Shown piece after piece: positions 1 to 5,945 of a DNA stretch of 9,403 nucleotides (position 1 is the stretch's first letter; every line of letters starts with the position of its first letter). A program made the translations under genes and the position numbers. Source of the DNA: GCA-002722245 sp964230605 (GTDB taxonomy: Bacteria; Bacteroidota; Bacteroidia; Flavobacteriales_C; GCA-002722245); contig CAXRIN010000075.1 of assembly GCA_964230605.1 (NCBI GenBank), positions 1-9,403 on the forward strand. The letters are read 5' to 3'. The notes beneath the pieces were generated by a model, which saw nothing but the letters and a program-made list of their open reading frames with translations, made no database searches and was not told the DNA's origin.

Positions 1-66
1 AGATTGCTTACTTAATTCTACAGCTTTTAGCTTAAATTCTTTACTGTGTTTTCTTCGATTATTCAT
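1..66 (-). CDS. IS3-family transposase OrfA, N-terminal 22 residues only (partial)
   Basis: The minus-strand frame from ATG at base 66 runs open to the window edge and encodes 22 residues containing RRKHSKEFKLKAVELS. That basic K-x-S-x-E-F-K-x-x-A-V-x-L pattern is the first helix of the helix-turn-helix in IS3/IS911-type OrfA proteins, which bind the element ends and are joined to the OrfB integrase by frameshifting. The rest of the gene lies outside the window, so intactness, the frameshift site and OrfB cannot be assessed. The reading is short, but the motif is characteristic and its position relative to the inferred IS end fits. Confidence 0.75.
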   Translation of the reverse strand, partial: MNNRRKHSKEFKLKAVELSKQS

Positions 67-140
67 TATGTTAAAGTTAATTACTCAAAATCAACTCCAA
101 CTATCTTAACTTTTGTCTCTCAATTATTGGGGGAAGTCCA
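1..140 (-). mobile_element. End of an IS3-family (IS150-like) insertion sequence, cut by the window edge
   Basis: Read on the minus strand, the element would begin at base 140 with TGGACTTCCCCCAATAATTG. This resembles the terminal inverted repeats of the IS150 branch of IS3 elements, which start with TG and carry a C-run followed by an A/T-rich part. A 74-base leader separates this tip from an ATG at base 66 that opens a typical IS3 orfA N-terminus. Only one end is in the window, so neither the partner inverted repeat nor the short target duplication can be confirmed; AAG at 141-143 is the candidate duplication. The exact tip is an inference from sequence resemblance. The element points away from the chitinase gene, and its end lies 199 bases upstream of that gene's start. 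Confidence 0.7.
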
Positions 141-210
141 AAGTTAACATCAAGTTAACCTACGATAGACAAAATATTGTCTAATTATGGACAAACAAAA
201 TAAGCTAGGG

Positions 211-242
211 TTTGATTTGTCAACTTTAAAGCGTTATTTTTA
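211..242 (+). promoter_or_regulatory. Candidate Bacteroidota promoter for the chitinase gene
   Basis: TTTG at 211-214 is followed after 20 bases by TATTTTTA at 235-242. This matches the Bacteroidota pattern TTTG, about 17-23 bases, TAnnTTTG, with one mismatch in the last base of the -7 box. A transcript starting just downstream near 248-250 would have a 5' leader of roughly 90 bases that includes the palindrome at 310-326. The call rests on pattern match only. Confidence 0.35.
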
Positions 243-309
243 GTACTCAAGTTTTGGAGCGACTACCTTACCATCGAACTTCAATTCTTAACATATAGTT
301 TACTAACCT

Positions 310-326
310 TCTCTGATTATCAGAGA
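310..326. promoter_or_regulatory. Perfect 8-bp inverted repeat just upstream of the chitinase start; operator candidate
   Basis: TCTCTGAT (310-317), one central T, then ATCAGAGA (319-326) make a perfect 17-base dyad ending 13 bases before the ATG at 340. The spacing and symmetry suit a dimeric regulator or a leader hairpin overlapping the ribosome landing site. No regulator is identified. Chance occurrence in an AT-rich spacer is possible, although an 8-bp perfect dyad with a single central base is uncommon. Confidence 0.4.
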
Positions 327-339
327 CAAAACCTTAGAC

Positions 340-2664
340 ATGAAAAGCCTTAAAGGAATTTTTGTTGTATTATTATTTATTTCAGCATCAACTTTATTAA
401 AATCTCAGAAAATTGTAGGTTATATACCTCAATACAGAACAACAGACTGGATGGATGGAGCTGTTGAATGGGATAAAATGACAGATTATTATTATTTCGG
501 TTCTCTCCCAACTTCAAATGGAGGAATAACTATTGAACAGTCTACTCGTTTTCAGCATGTTATAAATAGAGCTAATGAATATAATAAGAATGTTTGGTTG
601 TCTATTGGAGGTTGGGGCAAGTCAGGGAACTTTATTAGTGTTGCAAATAATCCCACCTACCGGCAAGATTTCGCTGATGAGGCATTATCGCTGTGTCAAA
701 CATATGGTTTAACTGGTATAGATATAGATTGGGAGTTTCCGGCTTATGGACAAGAGGAAGCTTTTCGAGATTTTTTCAAAACTTTATATGAAACTCTTAA
801 TCCTGAAGGATATTTAGTTTCCGCCGCTGCTGGAGGTGAATCAAGTCATGCTGATAAATGGTTAGCTGAAACTTTCAATTATATTGATGATTTGAATATT
901 ATGTCATACGATGCACCTGCTGGATATTCTAACCATGCTTCACTTCAATTTATGAAAGACGCTATGACGCTTTATGAAAACCAAGGTTGTCCGTATTCAA
1001 AAATGTTAGGAGGTGTGGCTTTTTACGGTAGGTGTGCGGGAGAGGCAATGTATAGTGGTATTCTTAACAGTACTTCAGATAAACAAGCTTGTTATGAAAA
1101 TGACAATTCAGGTGGGTATTGCTACAACGGTAAGAATACTATTACTGATAAAATTGATTATGTAATGGGGCAAGGTGGGATTGGAATTTTAATATGGGAG
1201 GTGACTCAAGATGTTTTAGGTCAATATTCTTTATTAAATGCGTGTGATATTGCAATGGATCCATATAGATGTTTTGCTCCAACGCCAGATTTAGGAAGCG
1301 ATGTTAGTATTTGTGGTTTAAGCTCGGTTACTTTAGACGGAGGGGTTGCTCAACAGTCAGGTGTAACTTTTACATGGAAAAAAGGTGCGGTTACTTTAGT
1401 TGATCAATCGCCAACAGCCAATACTTTAAATGCGACTTCTTCAGGTGTTTACACATTGGAAGTTTGGAAAGATGGTTGTAATAGAAGCGATGAAATTGAA
1501 GTTACGGGTGTTTTAAATACACCAGATTTAGGTGGTCCATACGAATTATGTGATCCTGTTTCTGTTACTTTAGATGCAGGTGTGGCAGGTGCAGGAGGGA
1601 CAATTGAATGGCAATTGAATAATCAACCTATTTATGGCGAGAATGAATCTACGCTAAATGTTACAAAAGGAGGTACTTATAAAGTTACAGTTTCTGCAAC
1701 GGGATGTTCCTCTGTTAACGCTTCCGTTATTATAGATTCAGAGGTTCCTTACGCTGAAGCTGATACAATTTGCGCTTCTGGTGAAGAGGCGGAAATAGTT
1801 GCAAATGAAACAGTAAAATGGTATACTTCCGAAACAGATCCTTCTGAAATTTTAACAGATGCTATTTTTACTCCAACTGTAAATTCAAATACAACATATT
1901 GGATGGGAGGTGCTGGCTCTGCTTTAACAGAATACACAACCCTAAAAACTCAAGCAATCTCTGGTTGGGGAGCTAGTACATCTAATTATGGTAATAAAAT
2001 AACAGTATTGTCCGAAATTTCAATAACTGGTATTACGGTTAAGCCTATTGCAGCTGGAACTTTAAAAATGAATCTCAAGGCGAGTAATGGTTCAACAATA
2101 TTAAAGACCACTTCATTTAGTGTAAATGCTGGAGAGCAGGATATAGTGCTGTCTTGGCAGGGGATTGCCCCGGGTGTTTATTTTATTGATGCAGAAGGGT
2201 CATCTATGAGTTTAACGATTGACGGTACAGCAGCTGCAAATGATTTTGAAGTTACAGGAGTTCTGACATCTGAAAAACATTGTTATGAAAAATGGGGAGG
2301 CGGGTATTCGGCTAGCACTAACTATGGGTTCTTTACCAAATTGAAGATTTTGGCTGGTAAGGAGTGTAAAAGAGTACCTGTTAATGTAGTTATTGATGCT
2401 TCTAATCCTGGATGTTTATCTGTTGGGTCTCAACAGGCTATTGGGTCAGATCTTAAAGTTTATCCTAATCCTTCAAATTCAGAGTTTTCAATTAGTAATT
2501 ATGAAGGGGTTCTAAATATCTATGATGTTAAGGGGGCTTTAGTGAAAACACAGAATTTAACAGGTGGTGTATCTACATTTGGTAAAGACTTAGAAAAAGG
2601 AGTTTACTTTATTCAAGTAAACAATGATTCTGGTTTTCAAACAATGAAAGTCGTGAAAAAATAG
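340..2664 (+). CDS. Secreted GH18 chitinase-like glycoside hydrolase with Ig-like modules and T9SS sorting domain
   Basis: A 774-residue secreted enzyme predicted to hydrolyse beta-1,4-linked N-acetylglucosamine polymers such as chitin; a GH18 endo-beta-N-acetylglucosaminidase acting on glycoproteins is the main alternative. Residues 1 to about 22 form a signal peptide, which supports the ATG at 340. The GH18 barrel spans about 24-311: SIGGW at 88-92, catalytic motif GIDIDWEF with proton donor E132 and D128/D130, MSYD at 188-191, and the late barrel Trp at W286. The first Asp of the DxxDxDxE signature is replaced by Thr125. The barrel is followed by three Ig/PKD-like modules (about 316-390, 395-467, 470-522), a beta-rich module of unknown role (about 535-685) and a C-terminal T9SS type A sorting domain (about 701-774) with the YPNP motif at 708-711. 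It therefore probably crosses the outer membrane by T9SS and is released or surface-anchored. It looks monocistronic: its own terminator follows 24 bases after the stop. Confidence 0.9.
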   Translation: MKSLKGIFVVLLFISASTLLKSQKIVGYIPQYRTTDWMDGAVEWDKMTDYYYFGSLPTSNGGITIEQSTRFQHVINRANEYNKNVWLSIGGWGKSGNFISVANNPTYRQDFADEALSLCQTYGLTGIDIDWEFPAYGQEEAFRDFFKTLYETLNPEGYLVSAAAGGESSHADKWLAETFNYIDDLNIMSYDAPAGYSNHASLQFMKDAMTLYENQGCPYSKMLGGVAFYGRCAGEAMYSGILNSTSDKQACYENDNSGGYCYNGKNTITDKIDYVMGQGGIGILIWEVTQDVLGQYSLLNACDIAMDPYRCFAPTPDLGSDVSICGLSSVTLDGGVAQQSGVTFTWKKGAVTLVDQSPTANTLNATSSGVYTLEVWKDGCNRSDEIEVTGVLNTPDLGGPYELCDPVSVTLDAGVAGAGGTIEWQLNNQPIYGENESTLNVTKGGTYKVTVSATGCSSVNASVIIDSEVPYAEADTICASGEEAEIVANETVKWYTSETDPSEILTDAIFTPTVNSNTTYWMGGAGSALTEYTTLKTQAISGWGASTSNYGNKITVLSEISITGITVKPIAAGTLKMNLKASNGSTILKTTSFSVNAGEQDIVLSWQGIAPGVYFIDAEGSSMSLTIDGTAAANDFEVTGVLTSEKHCYEKWGGGYSASTNYGFFTKLKILAGKECKRVPVNVVIDASNPGCLSVGSQQAIGSDLKVYPNPSNSEFSISNYEGVLNIYDVKGALVKTQNLTGGVSTFGKDLEKGVYFIQVNNDSGFQTMKVVKK

Positions 2665-2688
2665 ATTTTAAGACAAAACAATTATGGG

Positions 2689-2717
2689 AGGCTGAGATGA
2701 ATATCTCAGCCTTTTTT
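2689..2717 (+). terminator. Rho-independent terminator of the chitinase gene
   Basis: AGGCTGAGAT (2689-2698), loop GAAT, then ATCTCAGCCT (2703-2712) form a perfect 10-bp stem running into six T residues (2712-2717). It begins 24 bases after the chitinase stop codon and separates that gene from the peptidase gene. Confidence 0.92.
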
Positions 2718-2753
2718 AATATCAATTGTTTATAACTAGTTGAACACTTTTAA

Positions 2754-2781
2754 TTTGAATGATGCTATAAAATTATTTTTG
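2754..2781 (+). promoter_or_regulatory. Candidate promoter of the M23 peptidase gene, placed for a leaderless or near-leaderless transcript
   Basis: TATTTTTG at 2774-2781 is an exact match to the Bacteroidota -7 box TAnnTTTG. TTTG at 2754-2757 lies 16 bases upstream, one short of the usual range for the -33 element. The box ends only five bases before the ATG at 2787, so initiation at the usual distance would fall on or next to the start codon. The signal peptide begins immediately at that ATG, so a later start is unlikely. Confidence 0.55.
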
Positions 2782-2786
2782 CCGAC

Positions 2787-3638
2787 ATGAAAAGATTGTT
2801 CGCAATATTTTTAATCTTCTTTACTGCAAGCGCTTATGCTACAAGGATTGATACGAATGAAGTTGAAGATGAAGTGGTGCACAAGCCCGTTGAGCCTGTA
2901 TCTATAGTTTGGGATATTAATGATAGTTTGAATAATATTCCAGCTTATGAATTGTATTGCGGCTTTGATAGAAAGAAAATTTGGGGTGTTCAAATTGATC
3001 AAACTAAAAAGACTGATACTACTTCACTATCACTATTACATGATTCTTGTGATTTTCATAGTCCATGGGTAGGCAGATTAACGTCTGATTACGGATGGAG
3101 AGGTAGCCGTCCTCATTACGGTGTTGATATTAAGTTAAACACAGGTGATAGCGTAAATGTGGCTTTTGACGGTATGGTTAGAATTTCACGTTACAGTTCA
3201 ACTTATGGAAATGTTGTTGTTGTTCGGCATGACAATGGAATAGAGACTTTATATGCTCATTTAAGCAAAAGATTGGTGGATGAAGGTGATCAAGTTTTTG
3301 TTGGAGAGGTATTAGGTTTGGGTGGAAATACAGGTAGAAGTTTTGGGAGTCATTTACACTTTGAAACAAGATATTTAGGAGAGCCAATAGATCCTAAAGA
3401 TGTATTTGAAATCAATGATTCAACATTCCAGGTTAAATCAGATTCTTTGATACTAAGTGCTAATAATTTTTCTTTTCTCAAAGAGGTTAGAAAAATTAAA
3501 TATCACAGAGTGAGAAGTGGTGATAGTTTATGGAGGATTTCTAAAAGATATGGTGTTTCTATAAGTAAACTTTGTCGATTAAATGGAATTAGTCGCAAGT
3601 CAACTTTGAGAATTGGGCAGCGAATTAGGTATAACTAA
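2787..3638 (+). CDS. Exported M23-family metallopeptidase with C-terminal LysM (cell-wall endopeptidase-like)
   Basis: A 283-residue protein with a signal peptide (about 1-18, cleavage near AYA), acting in the periplasm or at the envelope. The LytM/M23 domain spans about 93-207. The zinc-binding set is intact: H110 and D114 in HxxxD, H158 in LYAHLS, and H189/H191 in SHLHFE. Active M23 enzymes cut peptide cross-links in peptidoglycan, so catalysis rather than a degenerate activator role is expected. A LysM domain (about 239-282, starting YHRVRSGDSLWRISKRYGVS) would bind glycan strands. The order peptidase then LysM is the reverse of many M23 proteins, which carry LysM first. The segment from about 19 to 90 has no recognisable domain. 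The two exported TPR genes downstream lie at 101 and 79 bases with no terminator between, so a common transcript ending at 4848-4900 is plausible. Substrate and cellular role (division, remodelling or export) are not shown by the sequence. Confidence 0.88.
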   Translation: MKRLFAIFLIFFTASAYATRIDTNEVEDEVVHKPVEPVSIVWDINDSLNNIPAYELYCGFDRKKIWGVQIDQTKKTDTTSLSLLHDSCDFHSPWVGRLTSDYGWRGSRPHYGVDIKLNTGDSVNVAFDGMVRISRYSSTYGNVVVVRHDNGIETLYAHLSKRLVDEGDQVFVGEVLGLGGNTGRSFGSHLHFETRYLGEPIDPKDVFEINDSTFQVKSDSLILSANNFSFLKEVRKIKYHRVRSGDSLWRISKRYGVSISKLCRLNGISRKSTLRIGQRIRYN

Positions 3639-3739
3639 TTTTGAGAATTCATTGTGTCTGATGTTTATCAAAGTTGTATAACCCATAAATTAGTGCTTCT
3701 TATTTGAAACAAAAGAAAATATAAGGCGTTAGAATAACC

Positions 3740-4294
3740 GTGAAAAGAACCTTGCTAATATTTGTTTTTACGCTTTTAGGCGTTTACGTTTATGCACAGA
3801 AAACATATGTGCCTAAATTAACTCCTTTTGATGACAAAACTAAAGGGGTTAATATTGATACATCAAGTAATACCTCAGGTCAAAAGATAAATACTACTGT
3901 AGATTACGATGTTTCTGATTTGTTTAACTTAGATCTTTCAGAAGCTGAAAGAGCACAAGCAAAGGCAATTATTGAGGTTTTTACAGAGCAAATAAAACAA
4001 GACACCTCCGATATTTCTGCATATATAAACAGAGGTTCGTATTGGGCAACCTTAGGTTTACATGTTCAAGCAATAAAAGACTATGATAGAGCTTTGGAAA
4101 TCGATGATCAACAACCTATAATTTACTATAACAGAGCGCTTAGCAAAGCTAGATTCTTTTATACTTATGATGCTTGTTTGGATTTGAAACAGGCTAGAGA
4201 TTTAGGTTTACAGCAAGCAAATACGCTAATGATGCAACAATGTGGCCGTCATTTAGCGAAATTGAATAGTAGTTCCACAACAGTTTCTAAATAG
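3740..4294 (+). CDS. Exported TPR-repeat protein (paralogue of the next gene), GTG start
   Basis: A 184-residue protein of unknown function with a signal peptide (about 1-19, cleavage near VYA|Q). It has a low-complexity Thr/Ser/Asp/Asn-rich stretch (about 30-60) and two TPR units (about 91-124 and 125-158), the first containing YINRGSYWATLGLHVQAIKD. TPRs form protein-docking surfaces; no enzymatic motif is visible. The start is GTG: an in-frame TAA lies 15 bases upstream with no ATG between, and the signal peptide begins right at the GTG. Two cysteines, C146 and C168, are spaced exactly as in the downstream paralogue and could form a disulfide in the periplasm. The neighbouring M23 peptidase suggests an envelope role, which is inference only. 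Confidence 0.8.
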   Translation: MKRTLLIFVFTLLGVYVYAQKTYVPKLTPFDDKTKGVNIDTSSNTSGQKINTTVDYDVSDLFNLDLSEAERAQAKAIIEVFTEQIKQDTSDISAYINRGSYWATLGLHVQAIKDYDRALEIDDQQPIIYYNRALSKARFFYTYDACLDLKQARDLGLQQANTLMMQQCGRHLAKLNSSSTTVSK

Positions 4295-4373
4295 GTTTAG
4301 TCAGGTTAATTTCTTAATTTAAAGTAACGTTAAACAATTCCTTTCGTAAAACATAACACCTAACCCGACTTTT

Positions 4374-4838
4374 ATGAAAACTATATTTTCTGCAATAGTA
4401 TTTTTAGCATTTGGTATTGTTAACGCTCAACAAACTGAAGTTGATTCCGCCGATGTTAAAATTGAGAAGTATTACAACACAGGTATTTCAGATTCGCTAA
4501 GAGCTGTTTACAAAGCTCAAGTTGAGCATATGAATAAATATATTGCGCAGGATAGTGTAAATTCAAAAGCATATCTCCAAAGAGGTATTTATTATACACA
4601 GTTAGGTTTTATGGTAGATGCTATTGCAGATTACGATAAAGCCATTGAGTTAGATAAAAATGAATCTGTAGCCTATTTTAATAGAGGTTTAGCGAAGGCT
4701 CGTTTTAGGTATACTTATGATGCCTGTTATGATTTGAAAAAAGCCCTCGATTTAGGCATTGAACAAGCTAGAGCTCCTTATGATTATGATTGCAGGCTTT
4801 ATAAATCACAGATAGAGCAAGAAGTTGCAACGAAATAA
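4374..4838 (+). CDS. Exported TPR-repeat protein, second paralogue
   Basis: A 154-residue protein with a signal peptide (about 1-18, cleavage near VNA|Q) and two TPR units (about 62-95 and 96-129). Its core closely matches the upstream protein: NRGLAKARFRYTYDACYDLK here against NRALSKARFFYTYDACLDLK there. It lacks the upstream protein's Ser/Thr-rich segment, so it is shorter at the N-terminal side. Cysteines C118 and C140 keep the 22-residue spacing of the paralogue. The pair probably arose by tandem duplication and then diverged. The gene starts 79 bases after its paralogue and ends 9 bases before a strong terminator, consistent with it being the last gene of the peptidase-TPR-TPR unit. Function is unknown; a scaffold or partner-binding role is the most the repeats support. 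Confidence 0.82.
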   Translation: MKTIFSAIVFLAFGIVNAQQTEVDSADVKIEKYYNTGISDSLRAVYKAQVEHMNKYIAQDSVNSKAYLQRGIYYTQLGFMVDAIADYDKAIELDKNESVAYFNRGLAKARFRYTYDACYDLKKALDLGIEQARAPYDYDCRLYKSQIEQEVATK

Positions 4839-4847
4839 AAGAGTTTA

Positions 4848-4900
4848 ATATTACAAACAAAAAACTCCCGATTTAATCGGGAGTTTTTTGTTTGTAATAT
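4848..4900. terminator. Long perfect palindrome, bidirectional rho-independent terminator
   Basis: Two perfectly complementary 26-base arms (4848-4873 and 4875-4900) surround one central T. The core CTCCCGATT/AATCGGGAG is flanked by A6 on the left and T6 on the right, so either strand reads as a GC stem followed by a T-run. Outside this, the arms continue pairing through ACAAAC/GTTTGT and ATATTAC/GTAATAT. It starts nine bases after the second TPR gene and would insulate the lysine genes from upstream transcription. Confidence 0.93.
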
Positions 4901-4917
4901 ATTGATTCATAAGCCGT

Positions 4918-4935
4918 TTTCATAGTGATATGAAA
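4918..4935. promoter_or_regulatory. Inverted repeat upstream of the lysine-degradation genes; operator candidate
   Basis: TTTCATA (4918-4924), GTGA, then TATGAAA (4929-4935) form a perfect 7-bp dyad 54 bases before the ATG at 4990. Lysine-degradation genes are often controlled by Lrp/AsnC-type or similar dimeric regulators, but no regulator gene is present here and the match to any known operator is untested. It is AT-rich, so chance is a real possibility. Confidence 0.3.
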
Positions 4936-4936
4936 C

Positions 4937-4959
4937 TTAACCTAAATAATCATGGTTAA
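4937..4959. promoter_or_regulatory. Second inverted repeat upstream of the lysine-degradation genes
   Basis: TTAACC (4937-4942) and GGTTAA (4954-4959) are complementary 6-base arms separated by 11 bases, giving half-site centres 17 bases apart. It directly follows the 4918-4935 dyad, so the two fill most of the 89-base spacer between the palindromic terminator and the ATG at 4990. No convincing TAnnTTTG box was found in this spacer. Confidence 0.25.
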
Positions 4960-4989
4960 ATAAATCATAAGATATCTACACCGTAGCAT

Positions 4990-5886
4990 ATGAAAACATT
5001 AAATAAGATATTAGATGGCTTAATGAAGCGATATAAGGAGCGTGTACCTGATGTAAATAAGGTAACTCAAGCGTTAATTAATAACGGCGTTATACAATCA
5101 CAATCTGATATAAGTAATGATCATATTGCTTTCCGAACAATGGGGGTTCCTCAATTGGGTATTCAATCATTTGAAAAAATATTTGTTCATCATGGTTACA
5201 AACCAATGGATGATTTTTTCTTTGAAGGAAAACGTTTAAACGCTCGATGGTATGCTCCCCCAAGTAATGAATATCCACGGATTTTTATAAGTGAGTTAAG
5301 GGTAGAGGATATGCCTGAAGAAATTCAAAATATTATTACTTCTTACACAAATGAAGTGAAATGTGATCCTGTAAATGATTTGGATTTAGATAATGGTGAT
5401 CAAGTTGACGCATTTTTACATCAGCCACTTTGGAGAGTGCCAACTTGGGAAGATTTTCAAAAATTACAATCAGTAAGTGAGTATGCGGCATGGGTAATTT
5501 ACAATCGTTATTACCTCAATCATTATACTATTTCCGTTCATGATTTAAAGGACGGATACAACACAATCAGTGAGTTTAACGATTTCTTAGAGTCTATTGG
5601 TGTCATACTAAACGATTCGGGAGGTAAGATTAAAATAAGTGCAGATGCGCTCTTACAACAAAGCTCAACTGTTTCTCAAATGGTTGAAGCAGAATTTGAA
5701 GGAGGTGTGAAACAAATGATTCCTGGTTCTTATGTAGAATTTTGTGAAAGAAAGGTTTTACCGCAATTTCAAAATTTGAAAAAGGAAGAAATCAAAAGAG
5801 AGCACAGACGAGATGGTTTCGAAACCGGTAATGCCGATAAGATTTTTGAGAGCACTTATTTGGATCAAACCAAGAAAAGAAATTAA
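4990..5886 (+). CDS. hglS: DUF1338/HglS-type 2-oxoadipate dioxygenase/decarboxylase
   Basis: A 298-residue cytosolic enzyme of the DUF1338 family, whose characterised members (HglS of Pseudomonas putida and its plant relatives) convert 2-oxoadipate plus O2 into D-2-hydroxyglutarate and CO2 using a single metal ion. Visible family features are DHIAFRT with H45 and R49 (the metal His and substrate Arg spacing HxxxR), NHYT with H178, and SYVEFCER with E250, giving a complete His/His/Glu set. The segment GDQVDAFLHQPLWRVPTWEDF region (about 137-156) is also family-like. At about 300 residues it is much shorter than the roughly 460-residue proteobacterial enzyme, as expected for a compact form. It is first of three co-oriented genes, and the ALDH7 and saccharopine dehydrogenase-type neighbours make lysine degradation the obvious pathway. 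The symbol is assigned by family and context, not by experiment. Confidence 0.82.
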   Translation: MKTLNKILDGLMKRYKERVPDVNKVTQALINNGVIQSQSDISNDHIAFRTMGVPQLGIQSFEKIFVHHGYKPMDDFFFEGKRLNARWYAPPSNEYPRIFISELRVEDMPEEIQNIITSYTNEVKCDPVNDLDLDNGDQVDAFLHQPLWRVPTWEDFQKLQSVSEYAAWVIYNRYYLNHYTISVHDLKDGYNTISEFNDFLESIGVILNDSGGKIKISADALLQQSSTVSQMVEAEFEGGVKQMIPGSYVEFCERKVLPQFQNLKKEEIKREHRRDGFETGNADKIFESTYLDQTKKRN

Positions 5887-5902
5887 GTTATTATAATAAA
5901 CA

Positions 5903-5927
5903 CTCTAAGGGCTCCGAGTTCTCTGAG
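5903..5927 (+). repeat. 9-bp-period heptamer array (three copies) upstream of the saccharopine dehydrogenase-family gene
   Basis: CTCTAAG, CTCCGAG and CTCTGAG start at 5903, 5912 and 5921, each separated by two bases (GG, TT), and are followed by GGGAAATAAATAAAA before the ATG at 5946. The same arrangement recurs at 7129-7153 before the ALDH gene. It resembles the short intergenic repeats with 9-bp periodicity scattered in many Bacteroidota genomes; a role in leader structure is possible but unproven. Confidence 0.6.
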
Positions 5928-5945
5928 GGAAATAAATAAAAGCTT

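Noticed and set aside
1749..1937. 62-codon minus-strand frame inside the chitinase gene
   Set aside because: It is fully antisense to a well supported coding region and shows no protein-like features of its own.
2811..3387. Two minus-strand frames (2811-3002 and 3178-3387) inside the peptidase gene
   Set aside because: Both are antisense to the M23 domain gene, with low-complexity translations and no start signals.
3639..3739. Promoter for the first TPR gene around the TTATTTGAAAC sequence near 3700
   Set aside because: The 8-mer ending in TTTG differs from TAnnTTTG at both leading bases, and there is no well placed -33 element.
4901..4989. Lysine riboswitch (L-box) upstream of the lysine genes
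   Set aside because: The spacer is only 89 bases, too short for the five-helix lysine aptamer, and no matching conserved core was seen.
5090..5278. 62-codon minus-strand frame inside the HglS-type gene
   Set aside because: It is an antisense shadow of conserved DUF1338 sequence.
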